A DNA stretch of 64,000 nucleotides from the NCBI GenBank assembly GCA_003550325.1, contig QKWP01001219.1, positions 1 to 64,000 of the forward strand. The letters are read 5' to 3'. This DNA is from Gigaspora rosea. Taxonomy: Eukaryota; Glomeromycota; Glomeromycetes; Diversisporales; Gigasporaceae. Positions 33,924-45,395 of this stretch are shown here, piece by piece (positions within the stretch are counted from its first letter, which is position 1; the number at the start of each line of letters is the position of its first letter). The position numbers were made by a program, and so were the translations under genes. A model generated the notes under the pieces. The model worked only from the letters and a program-made list of their open reading frames with translations. It was not told the origin of the DNA and searched no databases.

Positions 33924-36056
33924 TTGGATGGTGAGTAGTTGTCGAACATGTTCCAGCTTGGTGGTGGGAGATCTGGTACGTGGATGAATGACGTAGGGAA
34001 GCTGCGAAAGCGGAAGTGTTTGCACAAGGCTTCAATTGTAGTTTGGATATCATTGTATTCCCTGATAGGGAGTTGTAAGTATTTGCATTTCTCAATCTGG
34101 CGACGACCACAATTGCCTTTTCTAAGTCAGTTGGTAGGTTGGGTCTTCCGTCTGTGTAGTCTATAATTTCAATCCAACTTTCTGGTATACGATGGAAGTA
34201 GTAGTGTGAACGTAGTTGTCTGGAGGTTTCGACCAGTGACTTTGAGGACCTAATTGGAATGGTTAAGTTCACTTTGTCTTTGTCGACCAGGTTGTGGTCT
34301 TTAGGTAGGTTGGGTAAATTTGTTGGGTTTGCAGTCATGTAGTGTAGTGGGATAGGCCAGTTGAATTTGTAATTTCCTTCGATCCCTTTGATGAATTCTT
34401 TGGCTAATCGATCATCGGTGATCGGGAAGGTGTATTTTAGTTGTGTTTCGACTCGGTATGGGTCTGCAGGCAAATTCGGTTTTTGTACGAAGAAGTCATT
34501 AGGAATGCATTTGAAGGAGTAGTGTTCCCTCAATATTTTGACCAAGTTACGTAGTTCAATGTTGTCTTTGGGGTCACATGGGAAAAGATGTCTGACCGCT
34601 GAGTTCAGTGCCTGTATAGTTGTAAGTAGCTTTTCTTTTTCTGCAGGAAGTTGGAAAAATTCTGCATGGATCCATTCGAAACTGTAGTATACTTTTAATT
34701 TTTGGCGATATTCTCCTAGGCATTTGGGCATTTCCCAGTCAGTGATAGGAAACAGGTTACAGACCGGGGAGTGTAGTTCTTCGATATCGTAAGGTAACGG
34801 TATGATGGAATATTCGAAGTAGGTTCTGGGAGTTGTTCGAACTTGTATACCTTGCATAGGGATGTTAGGATAGCTCTGGTGTTTCTTCAATCTGCTAATA
34901 GAAGTGAGTATGGTAGTGCAGCAAGTATTTCCTCATCTATACATTGGGTGAGTTGGGAGTGGTAACAGCAGGTCCTCATGCGATAAGTAAAGGCAAGTAT
35001 GGGTTTGTTCAAATGTAAGTTTGGATGAGATTTTTGCCAAGTTTACGCAGTAGTAGATGTGTCTAGCACAGTCATGGGGTCTGAGCAGTAAGAAGTCGTG
35101 GTTGCATAAGTAGTCGACTGCTTATTTAATTCTCAATTTCTCGTAAATATGTTGGCGGTTTACTTTGTTGACAAATCGTACATCATTGTGGCGTCAAAAT
35201 TTCTCTAGTGCCATTCCGAATAGTGAATCAAATTCTTTTTGGTGTGCTGGTGCTGCATTTTTGTCTCTAGTAAATGGTCTAAAGAAGGCAGTGTCCATGT
35301 ATTGGATCATTTGGTTAATAGCGGTCGGGATGTTGAATTGAGTAGGTATTGAGCGTAGTTTGTGTGACAGAAATTGTTCTAATTTTTCAGGTGAGTCAAA
35401 GGCCTCAATGATTGTTTCATAGTTCCATGAGTTGCTGTCAAATGTGAGGTCACGACGTCTAGCTGTAATATTTAAGGTTTCTTTAATCCAATTTGTGGTA
35501 GTTCTTTTGATCCTTTTTGTTAGGGCATGTGCTCGGCTGTAGAGTTTCCAGGGTACGTCGGGTTCAATGGTGGCATTGGATTTGGTCTCCATGGCGTCTG
35601 GGTCGATCAGATTGATTAACAAGTCGGGGAGAATCTGTTGATTTTGCTGTTCAGGTGGGTCGGCCCATGAGTTGGAGTTGGTGAGTGGTTCGGCATGATC
35701 GGGTGTGGGAATATTCCCAGGCAACTGGTCCAGAGTGTTTACATTAGGTAGCGTGTGAATCGAATCGGTCTGCATGATCATCAAATTTCCCACGCTTGTG
35801 TTGTGTTTTGATGTGGTGATGTCATCGATGGATTTGTCGGGGGTAAACTAGAATCGCCACTTTTGAGCAAAAATTCGGGAGTAGGAGGGGTGGTGTTGGG
35901 AGAGGGCTGGTATTGGGTCTTGACACGTTTAGCAGAAGGACCTGTAGGTCCATCTATTGCCTCTTTGACGTTAGCATGGATCTCGTCAAATGAAGTTAAA
36001 GAAGTTTGTTGAATGTTTTCTATAGGATTTTCTGTCGGTCATTGGCCTGAAGCCAT
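33898..36056 (-). pseudogene. LINE-C ORF1 with four FPI/LRxHYxF repeats
   Basis: Starts at an ATG near 36056 (MASGQ, then a stop) after the 5' leader. Fragments run 36056-35793, 35793-35194 and 34890-33898. The N terminus is Pro/Ser/Thr-rich. The 330-codon open piece from 34890 holds four repeats of 52-56 residues, with the FPI-like core at residues 47-49, 103-105, 155-157 and 211-213. About 20 residues later each has a Y-Y/K-F motif (VYYSF, REHYSF, GNYKF, RSHYYF) followed by W/IP. Linkers often read PNLP.D. No match to zinc-knuckle or RRM patterns. Its role is presumably RNA or nucleoprotein binding, by analogy with other LINE ORF1 proteins. Confidence 0.72.
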
Positions 36057-36278
36057 CGTAAAGAAGTGCGAGAACACACGGGGTGTAGTAAAAAGGCTAT
36101 CTCCCTTTCTTTTAGTTATTTTGAACGGCAACTAAACAGGAACAGTGGCTTAGGTATTAAATTAGGCCCCAAGGCCTATAATTAAGCAAGGTTTGTTTGT
36201 TTTCCTATGTATTTTGTGCTATTTCCCTAAGCTCTGAATTTGGTTTTGTGATCTACAGAAAAGAGTTTTTACAAATTT

Positions 36279-36293
36279 ATTATTTGCAAATCG
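36279..36293. repeat. Right target-site duplication of LINE-C
   Basis: Matches 28696-28710. The sequence then continues into the outer half of the mariner right TIR (atggcaaacaacttta). Confidence 0.9.
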
Positions 36294-36432
36294 TTATGGC
36301 AAACAACTTTATTTATTGTACAAAGATTGATTTTTATATAAAAAAAAAAGTTTTATATATAGCTATGATTACAACAAATTAGATTAGATCTTTGTAATTA
36401 TTAAAAATCCTATGACTTTTGTTAGAGGAGTG

Positions 36433-37129
36433 TACATTAATTTACATGAACAAAATGACATATAAACTGATAATTTTCTTTATTCTTATAACTAAACTAA
36501 AATTAAAAAAGAAATAGCTTGCTTATTTTATATACTTAATAACAAATATTCTTTATATTTACACACTAAATAAATAGTAATAATATTCAAAGATATAAAT
36601 ATTTTGAATGCTTAGATGATAAATATTCTTCATACCCATGCACTAATTAACAAATACGGGTCAAATACAAAAATATCAGATAAAATATTAGCTATTCGAT
36701 ATTTTTATATTATATAGCAAAATATCATTATATATGATATCTTAATAATATCTTGCTAAAACCTGTCCAATTGTTTGGGTTTCTATTAGTCAAATATTGG
36801 ACTAAAAAATATGTGAATAACGTTAGCTATTTAGATTTGATATATGTGCATATAAGGTGAGTCAGTAAAAAAGGGCCAAATTTATCTAATAAATTTGTCC
36901 CTTTTCTACTGACTTACCCCATATGTTATATTTTAATTAGTATAATTATTAATTGATGGAAATTTGAAAGTGATATCTAATATATTAACTGTAAATACAA
37001 TTAAAATTTAGTATAATTTTTGTATGTCTGTTTGAATCTAACTAAATATCTAGTATTATATAATCAAAAAAATTTTGGGGATCAACATACCGGGTAGGTA
37101 TAATAATAATTATCATTGATACTGTAATC
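36433..37129. other. AT-rich spacer with a short hairpin and degenerate ~100-bp repeats
   Basis: Repeats of the gcttattttatatactta type occur at 36480-36660. A palindromic pair lies at 36855-36925: ggtgagtcagtaaaaaaggg against cccttttctactgacttacc, with tttatctaataaat between them. Mobile-element footprint or hairpin; no gene seen. Confidence 0.5.
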
Positions 37130-39700
37130 ATTCTTTTTTTATTAAACATACAGTAATTACATATATCATACATTTTTTTTGACTATTTATTTATATTTGA
37201 TTTTTTAAAACTTTTGTAACCTTTTTCTTTTTTTTTTTATACTGTTTTTTTTGAAATTACATTTTTAAATTTGGTAACTATTATAAATATTGTAGTTTGT
37301 TTTGGTTTCATGGACACAACCTTTTTCTTTATAGATTGGTTTCTTTTATTACTTCTTCATCTACAATTATGTTTTTTATTATAAATATTGTAGTTGATTT
37401 TGGTTTTATGGACATGTTTAACTACTATTCTTATTTTTTTTTTTCTAGATAGGTCTTTTTTATTGCTTCTTTATATGCAATTAGGGTGCTGATATTTATT
37501 AGATAATATTTTAGGATGGAGTAAACAAAATCAAATTATCTTTTAGTTAATTTTAATTGGCTAAAATTTTATATATAAATATTACCTGGGGGTAGGGGTA
37601 AGTATCTATAGTAAATAGTTATTAGATAATAAATAATAGTACTCTTATGTTTTTGACTTTGGTGACTATTATAAATACTGTAGTTAATTTTGGTTTCATA
37701 AACACATTTAACTACCACCCTTATCTTTCTTCTCTTTTAGATAGGTCTTCTTTATTACTTCTTCATATACAATTACATTTTCAACTTTGGTAACTATTAT
37801 ATAAATATTGTAGTTAATTTTGGTTTCATGAACATATTTAATTACAACCTTTTTCTTTCTTCTCTTTCTAGATGGGTCTTTTTCATAGCTTTTTCATATA
37901 CAATTACATTTTTGACTTTGGTAACTATTATAATTATTGTAATTGATTTTGGTTTTGTGAACATCTTTAACTACCACTTTTCTCTTTCTTTTTCTAGATA
38001 GGTTTTCATCATCACTTCTTCATATACAATTATATTTTCAACTTTGGTAACTATTATAAATATTGTAGTTGATTTTGGTTTTATGGATATGTTTAACCAC
38101 CACCTTCTTTTTTTTTAGTTAGGTCTTTTTTATTGCTTTTTCATATGCAATTACATTTTTGATTTTGGTAACTATTATAAATATTGTAGTTAATTTTGAT
38201 TTTGTAAACACATTTAACTACTACCCTTTTCTTTCTTTTTCTAAATGGGTCTTCTTCATCACTTCTTTATATGCAATTATGTTTTCAACTTTGGTAACTA
38301 TTATAAATATTGTAGTTGATTTTGGTTTTGTAAATACAACCTTCTTTTTCTAGATGGGTTTCTTTTATCGCTTCTTCATATGCAATTATGTTTTTGATTT
38401 TGGTGACTATTATAAATATTGTAGTTAATTTTGGTTTATAAACACATTTAGCTACCACACTTTTTTTTCTTTTTATAGATGGGTCTACTTTATTGCTTTT
38501 CCATATGCAGTTATATTTTCGATTTTGATGACTATTATAAATATTGCAGTTGATTTTGGTTTTATAAACACATTTAACTACTATCTTCTTTTTTTTTTTT
38601 AGGTATATCTAGGACCCTGAAATATCTACAAAAGGGTAAGGTTTTACAAAATTACTAAATATAAAAAAATTTGCAAGAAAAAAAAGGCAAAAATAATTAC
38701 TATAAAAGAAAATAATCTGCACAAAAAAGGCCAAAAATAAGCAAACTAAATTCCTGCCTCTCTTTATATATTTCAGGATCCTGTAGATCTTCTTTATTGC
38801 TTCTTCATATACAATTATATTTTTGACTTTGGTAACTACTGTAAATATTGTAGTTAATTTTGGTTTTGTGATACATTTAACTAGCATACTGCTTTTTTTT
38901 CTCTAGATAGGTCTTTTTTATCACTTCTTTATATGCAATTATGCCTTTAACTTTGGTAACTATTATAATTATTGTAGTAGATTTTGGTTCATGAACATAT
39001 TAACTACTATCCTTCTTTTTTTCTTTTTCTAGATAGATCTTCTTCATTACTTCTTTATATGCAATTACATTTTCAACTTTGGTAACTATTATAAATATTG
39101 TAGTGATTTTGGTTTCATAGATATATTTAACTATTACCTTTTCTTTTTTTTCTAGGAGGGTCTTTTTTATTACATCTTCGTATGCAATTACATTTTTGAC
39201 TTTGGCAGCTATTATAAATATTGTAGTTGATTGGTTTTGTGAACATATACTTTCTTTTTTTAAATAGGTTTTTTTCATCGCTTTTTTATATGCAATTATG
39301 TTTTTAAATTTAGTAACTATTATAAATATTGTAGTTGATTTTGGTGTTTAACTACACTTTTCTTTTTTTTTCTTTATAGATGGGTTTTCTTTATCGCTTC
39401 TTCATATACAATTATGTTTTTAACTTTGGTGACTATTATAAATATTGTAGTTTATTTTGGTTTCATGAACATGTTTAACTACTACTTTTTTCTTTTTTCT
39501 TTTTCTAGGTAGGTCTTCTTCATCACTTCTTCATATGCAATTACATTTTTAACTTTGGTAACTATTATAAATATCGTAGTTGATTTTGGTTTTATAAATA
39601 TAGTTAACTATTACTATTCTTTTTCTAAAAGGTCTTTTTTATTGTTTTTTGTATACAATTATATTTTTTACTTTGGTGACTATTATAATTATTATAGTTA
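37130..39700. repeat. ~122-bp tandem repeat array, about 18 units
   Basis: The unit is: cttcatatgcaattayatttt, then aactttggtaactattata, then aatattgtagttgattttgg, then tttaactaccac, then a CT-rich run ending in tagataggtcttctttat. The aactattataaat core recurs at about 37278, 37664, 37792, 37923, 38050, 38170, 38299, 38407, 38531, 38836, 38957, 39083, 39208, 39311, 39432, 39561 and 39680. On the minus strand some units read as a ~41-residue peptide repeat (KTTIFIIVTKV..VIAYEE.IKK.YLEKE) without staying open across units. It is interrupted by a MITE at 38611 and by a ~160-bp foreign segment near 37490-37650. Confidence 0.93.
38611..38782. mobile_element. AGGACCC-type MITE, copy 2 (172 bp)
   Basis: The ends aggaccctgaaatat and atatttcaggatcct are inverted copies. 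Flanks are gtatatct (38603-38610) and gtagatct (38783-38790), an 8-bp duplication with one difference. It is inserted inside a unit of the 122-bp array; the array resumes directly after it. Confidence 0.88.
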
Positions 39701-40372
39701 ATTAATTGTGCTAGTATTAAAAAGTTGAGTATTTGGTTATATTGTTAGTAATGATTTGAATATGATTTATATTATTTGCTAGATATAACAATTTCGAACC
39801 TATAATAAATTTATTTTTATTAAAAATAAAATTAATTAAGTTTATAATTTGAACTATATTGTTAATATTATATAAATATTACCAAAATATTTGCCAATCG
39901 ATATACTATTAATATTATTTGCAAAATTCTATATATAGGTTACAGAAATTTGCTAACATGTATTAGACTGATAAACCACAAATACATGCCAAATATTGGT
40001 TAATTATTACATGCTATATATCAAAAAGTTTCTGTAACTTATTGATTCAATTTATGTAACTTATTATTTTTCTGATAGGGCATAAAAATTTTATAGTTGA
40101 ACCTGTAAAATTAAATAGCAAAAAATCATGAGTATGAATAACTTATTTTAAAAACTTAAATTGATAAATGCTCTTTATACTCAAACTAAAATAAAATTAA
40201 AAAAAGTAAATATTCTTGAAGATAATAGCTTATTTTATACATTTAGATAAATAGATAGTTCTTATATATACAAAATAAAAGAAATAAAAAATAGTAATTC
40301 ATAAATAGACCTTTTAAATTTCTAAATAATAAATATTTTTTACATATACAATTGCTAAATTAATGTGAATAC
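39701..40372. repeat. AT-rich region with degenerate ~100-bp repeats
   Basis: From about 40080 on, strings such as aataacttattttaaaaact and attctttatactcaaac recur with a period close to 100 bp. The first 380 bp show nothing recognisable. Confidence 0.4.
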
Positions 40373-40661
40373 CCCAGATTCTAGTACAGAGGTCATATAT
40401 TACACATTTTAGCAAAAATCTATAAAATTTGTAAAGCAAAAAAATGGGTTTTGCCAATTATTTTGGCATCCAATAATCCAATTTGAATAAACTTTTTTTT
40501 AAAATGAAGTTCTTAGAAAAGTGCATTTAACAAAAAAATTCATTTAATTCTAATTATTGAATCAGAAGTTATTTAAGAAAATGTGGTTTTTTATTTTTAG
40601 CAAATTAGATCAAATTGGCCAAAATCCAGTTATGATCTATATAAAAGATGTCTGGGGTCCT
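40373..40661. mobile_element. AGGACCC-type MITE, copy 3 (289 bp)
   Basis: A perfect 8-bp duplication gtgaatac (40365-40372 and 40662-40669) encloses a segment whose right end reads tctggggtcct. The left end reads cccagattct, so about five terminal bases (aggac) are missing on the left. Internal inverted similarity is weak. Confidence 0.75.
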
Positions 40662-40790
40662 GTGAATACTATAAAATTAAACAGTAAATATTCACAACCT
40701 TAAATTAATAAATGCTCTTTAAGCCTAGAAACCTAAAATCAAATAAAAAAAAATCAAATAAAAAATAAATAGTCAAATAGCTTATTTTAT

Positions 40791-41015
40791 GTCAGGGATA
40801 ATATTAAAATCTGATGATCCTAAAATTTTGATTTATTTTGATATAAAATTTTAAGATTTTTTTGAGATGTTTTTTTTGTCTTTGTCTTATAAGATTAGAG
40901 TAAGGTTTGGGTGTAGATTTGATATTTAAAGAGTATATATGGATTTTAGCAGGGCTTATAGTTTCAATCGAGACCCCAAATTTCAGCATTATCTGATTTC
41001 AGCATCATCTCTGAC
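40791..41015. mobile_element. 225-bp MITE with GTCAG termini
   Basis: The left end gtcagggataatattaaaat pairs with the right end, whose inverse reads gtcagagatgatgctgaaat. A 7-bp direct repeat attttat flanks it directly (40784-40790 and 41016-41022). Closing it restores gcttattttatatacttac, the sequence of the local ~100-bp repeat. It is related to the element at 21460-21690. Confidence 0.75.
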
Positions 41016-41440
41016 ATTTTATATACTTACATAATAAATGTTTTTTATACTTATATATTAAATAAATGATAAATATTTATGAACTTTAATAGCTTATTTT
41101 AAATATATAGATAAATAACGATTATTTGCGACTACAATGAACCAAGCAGAGAAATTAAAAGAAACTTTAACCCAACTAGTGAGAAATTCTTATTACCATG
41201 TGCTAAATTAATAGTTAACAAAAATAAATTGAAATTAAATAATAATTTAATTGGCTTATTTCAAATTTCTAGATAAATAAATATTCTTTAAATACTAATA
41301 TGTTAAATTTAATGCAAATAAAATAGAATTAAACAATAAATATTTATGAAGTCAAATATCTTGTTTAAATATTTAAAATCATAAACATTCCTTATACTCA
41401 TCTTCTAAATTGTCTACAACAGAGCTCTATTTAAAGGTAC
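41016..41440. repeat. Degenerate ~100-bp repeats
   Basis: Unit words: aataaattgaaattaaat, gcttattt, agataaataaatattcttt and tactcat. About four units, each strongly diverged. Confidence 0.5.
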
Positions 41441-43915
41441 ATATAAATAAGTCAAAAATATAAAAAATATGCTTATGTTAGCTAATGTACACTTATCTTT
41501 ATGCATATAAGACCTTTATCAAAATAGAAAAAATATATTAAATTTTCAAATACATGCATATAATTCGAAATTATATTTGCTATTAGCTGATATTGATTTA
41601 AAAATTTTAATTAAATTTTTACTTATTGAATAAAAAAATAAAAAAAACTAGTTTATATTTAAAATTCAACATATACTTTTCAAATTAAATATATTTTAAT
41701 ACTATAGAAAAGACTTATTCATCATAATAAGTTCTTTTAGTTGTTCTGAATATGGTCATATCAATCCTCTTAGTGAATTTATAAGGTTGGAATAAGTAGA
41801 AAAATTAAACAATTTTGTACTTGCAGTAGTTGTTATGACAGAACATCTTTTAGCAAAATAAAAACAGCATAAAACTAGGAAAAGTGAAGACATTCATGAA
41901 GGTCAAGATCTTTTAGAATAGTTGAGCCAAATGATCTTTTTGATTATATAATATAGCTTCTAAAAACATATTCAATACAACAAAATTCTTGTTCAAAAAA
42001 TGAGCCACCATTTTTTTTTGAATGTAGTATAGATATTGCTAAGTTTGAAAAAATATCAAAAGAGATTGCAAATAAGATTATTGAAGAAGTAGATAAATTC
42101 ATATGAATTTATAACTATTCATATCAAGAAATATATGCAGTAACATACTGTTATATTTGTTCATAGCAAGATATTCTAGCAAAAATCTCAAAAAGTATAA
42201 AAATCCTTTAAAGCATTATGATACACCTTCTATGAAATAATTCAGTTGTAATAGTTCTATAAAAATTTTATTGACTCAACAAATAATATAACAAAGTTAA
42301 CTCTTAACCATAACTCAATTATGAAAAACCAAAAGATATATTGGTACCTCAAAATATTAAAAACTTTATTAAAATAAATATTGATTTTTTACTATGAGAA
42401 ATCTATAGTCAGCTTATTAATAAAAGTATAGATCCATTTATTCAACAAAAACAAATCCATTTTTGATAAACAGTGCTTGGAAAAGACAGATATAAACATT
42501 ATAAAAATGCATTTAGATCAGCAATAGAGTGGTTTAAAAAAGATTAGTACAAGATTATTTTGAAAAAATTTTCTCTAGTTATGCTCTGGCTATTATAACA
42601 GGACTTTATAAGCAACTAAAAAAAGTAAATACTAATATCTATGAATGTGACATTGTAAACTATCTATTTATTCTATTAAGTTTTAATTAAAAAAATTCCA
42701 TTTCAAAATAATCATTCAAAATTTAAAATTATTATAAACTAGAATTTTAGAATTAGTATATACAAAAATTATATTAATACTGGTCAGGGAATTTTATACT
42801 AAAACCTAACATAATTCTGATCTGCATTGACTTTAATTCTAGGTGTAGTACAGGTTAAAATAAACTTTTCTTTAAATTAATAAGATTATTTATATTAATA
42901 TTTGATATAATTTTTAGATAATACATACAATTTTAAAATAGAATTATACAGTTTCCAGATTAAAATAAATAGTACTAGCTTTTCCTTAGCTTGTTTTTTC
43001 TTAGAAAATAATAGTTAATATGGAGAAAAAATATGCATTTATACTATTCAAAAATTTCTTTGTAAATTGTGTGATAAAGGAATAAATCTCAAATTTTTAT
43101 TATAAACAAAAACTTTGCTTAAATAAATACTACATGTTTCACTTGGAATAAAGTAAAGATTTAGCTATGTAAATAGCAAATAAATAGAGCAATTTGTACA
43201 AGATTAGCAAGTGATAAAACAACAAGAATTTTTTTATTTAATTCTTTATCTAAACATGATGCCAGATTTCCATTTGATAGAATTATACAATCCTCAAAGT
43301 TTTGTTCAAAAAAATATTGTAATATAGTCAAAAAAATAATAGAAAAGCATTTGCATTAACATCTACTAATCTCTAAAGTTAATGGGCAATTTTTAACTCA
43401 ATAACAATAAAAAAAGCTGCAATTTAGTAATTATATAATTTTTGCAAAAAGAAATTGGTAATATTACTCTGGTATTATTTGTAGAATAAGTAGTATATTA
43501 ATTAGAAATAGCTATTATAGACTCTATCTAGCTTTAAAGATAAAATATCAAATTTTAAAGCTACAATGTTCTTAGAAAACACTAAAAAGTTATAAAGAAA
43601 AATTTTTTTTATAAATTTTTTTATTCTGCTTTAATCTAGTAGTTATATTTTAATGACAAAAATGATCATTTATCAATTTAGAAAATTACAACAAATTAAT
43701 TCTAGAAAAAAAAGGCCTGAATAGATTAAACAATTTAAATCAGAGTAGAAAATATTATCAAAGCGAAAAATTAATAAAGAATATTTAACTAATTTGATTT
43801 GCTTTTATAGATTTGTGGCTGCCCATATTTTTTGACAAGCAGATTTTATATTTCAACTATCTTGTACAAAAAAAAGAGCTTGTTAATTTTAAATTTTTAA
43901 TTATATTAAAAGTGT
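41441..43915. other. Unidentified AT-rich region with decayed coding look
   Basis: No ORF over 60 codons. In several plus-strand stretches (for example 41870-42130 and 42330-42720) the sequence reads as protein-like text interrupted by many TAA/TAG codons, such as EDIHEGQDLLE before a stop. It is probably an ancient transposon body. Nothing could be matched to a family with confidence. Confidence 0.3.
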
Positions 43916-45136
43916 TATAGGAAGAAATAGACAATGTTTATTTATAGAACGCAAATGACAACAATAAGGCAGTTTGTCAGAAGCATAACTTGGTGACTTA
44001 ACCTAATTTAGTATAAAAATAGCTTATGTATTAATATAGTCTGAGTTTATTATATTTTTTATTTACTTAAACTATCAATAACCTGAAGATTGTTCCTTAA
44101 AAAAGTGAACCAACTTCCTTTTTATACTTTCTGAATATTAGAGAAACTACAAAGATTTAATCATACAATGGCCTACTATATTATTGTAGACACTTTTCAA
44201 AAATTTATACAGAGCTAAATATATAAGGTATCAAGCTAAAAATTAAATTATATATTCTTTAAATCTATACCTTTTAAATAAAAAAAAGTTTAAAAAATTT
44301 TATGCTACAGTTTTTAAAATAATTAAGTTTAAGTAAATTTTTAAATTTTGCATTTGACCAGTTTTTTAAATTTTAATATAGTTTTCATAATAAACAGAAT
44401 TACTAAATATAGTAATAGATAAACTTAAATTTTTATTAATAAACTAGCAATTTTTTTTAAATAAATTTATTTAGTATAACAAAATGCACATATCTTTAAA
44501 ATTTTATAATTTTTTAAAAAAATTTTAGTTAATTACTATATATAGTAATAAAATTACTATATTTGGTAACTAATATAATTTTGAATTAAAAATTGCATTT
44601 TTATATTTAGAAATAATAATTACCTTAAATTTTTATAAAATTTTAAAAAATTTTAGAATTATATATAATTTGTTATACTGAATAATTTTTGCTTATTTTT
44701 GAAGTTCAATTAGCTTAATAAAAAATTAATTTTTACTGTGCAGTTATTTTTTTAATTAATTTTGTACAACAATAAAAACTGGTCAAACTTAAAAATCTAA
44801 AATTTTACTTAAATTTAATTATTTTAAAAACTGTAGTATAAAATTTTTTAAACTTTTTTTTATTTAAAAGGTATAGATTTAAAGAATTTATAATTGAATT
44901 TTTAGCTTAATATCTTATATATTTAGCTCTGTATAAATTTTTAAAAAGTGTCCACAATAATATGGTAGGCCACTGTACATTATTTTACTTCATCTGACTT
45001 TAATATACCATGCGTATCAAACAATAAGTAGTATGATTTCTAAATTACCTCGCTATAAATTAAGCCCTATACAACAAGATTATGCATAATTAATTAAGCA
45101 TAACAAGCAGAATCAAATATTATGTAAAATGTAGCA
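43916..45136. repeat. ~400-bp direct repeat R, copy 1 (split by a foldback element)
   Basis: Matches 47744-49858 once insertions are removed from both. It starts tgttatagg and ends near atgtagca; copy 2 starts tgttatagag and ends gtgaca. The TG...CA ends and direct orientation on either side of 2.6 kb suggest LTRs, but no 5-bp target duplication, PBS or polypurine tract was found, so LTR status is only a possibility. Confidence 0.6.
44166..44975. mobile_element. 810-bp foldback element with ~240-bp TIRs
   Basis: The left arm (caatggcctactatattatt...) and the inverted right arm (cagtggcctaccatattatt...) stay similar for about 240 bp. The arms include tttatacagagctaaatata and ctataccttttaaata. 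TA at 44164-44165 and 44976-44977. The paralogue at 49560-49858 lacks the insert at exactly this place with a single TA, confirming TA-target insertion. The short centre is AT-rich and non-coding. Confidence 0.92.
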
Positions 45137-45280
45137 TAGTATAAATTTATAATTGATATTACTTTTTGTTTATAACATTTGTTTATACTTATTTTATATA
45201 TCTTATATATAAAAATTCAAATATAGTGAGTTTTATTCTTAGCTAAGATACTATGAACAAAGTCATATAGTATTAATTTG

Positions 45281-45395
45281 TTATAAAAAAAAAAAAAAAA
45301 AAAACAAATAAAAAGAAAAAAAAAAAAAAAAAAAATAATAAAAGAAAAAAAAAAAAAAAAAAAAAAAGAAATAAAAAAAAAAAATAAAGAAAAAA
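45281..45395. repeat. A-rich low-complexity tract
   Basis: About 115 bp of nearly pure A with scattered C, T and G on the plus strand. Could be an old retroposon tail or slippage product, and a place where assembly length may be unreliable. Confidence 0.9.

Larger units (their letters stand above)
28711..36278 (-). mobile_element. LINE-C: full-length, decayed bicistronic non-LTR retrotransposon
   Basis: A 7.57-kb minus-strand element with a 14-nt poly-A tail (T run 28711-28724), an AATAAA signal (tttatt at 28749-28754), ORF2 (33923 to about 28900), ORF1 (36056 to about 33898) and a ~220-bp 5' leader up to 36278. It is flanked by a 15-17-bp duplication. It belongs to the same family as LINE-A and is less AT-rich than its surroundings. 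Multiple stops and frame changes are present throughout, so the insertion is old, yet both ends and the duplication remain recognisable. Confidence 0.93.
26090..36432 (+). mobile_element. Mariner-like element with long TIRs, split by LINE-C
   Basis: The left TIR (26090 to about 26330) and the right TIR (about 28600-28710 plus 36294-36432) are inverted copies of ~240 bp. They share caacaaattag, tatagctat, atggcaaacaacttta and attcttaaattat in mirrored order. TA sits at 26088-26089 and 36433-36434. Without LINE-C the element is about 2.8 kb. Between the TIRs are a spacer (26330-27540) and a decayed transposase (27550-28570). Such long TIRs are unusual for mariner, whose TIRs are typically short (family knowledge). 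Confidence 0.85.

Noticed and set aside
38159..39278. Several 60-92-codon ORFs in the 122-bp array as separate genes
   Set aside because: All are fragments of the same tandem repeat, on both strands, interrupted at irregular unit lengths.
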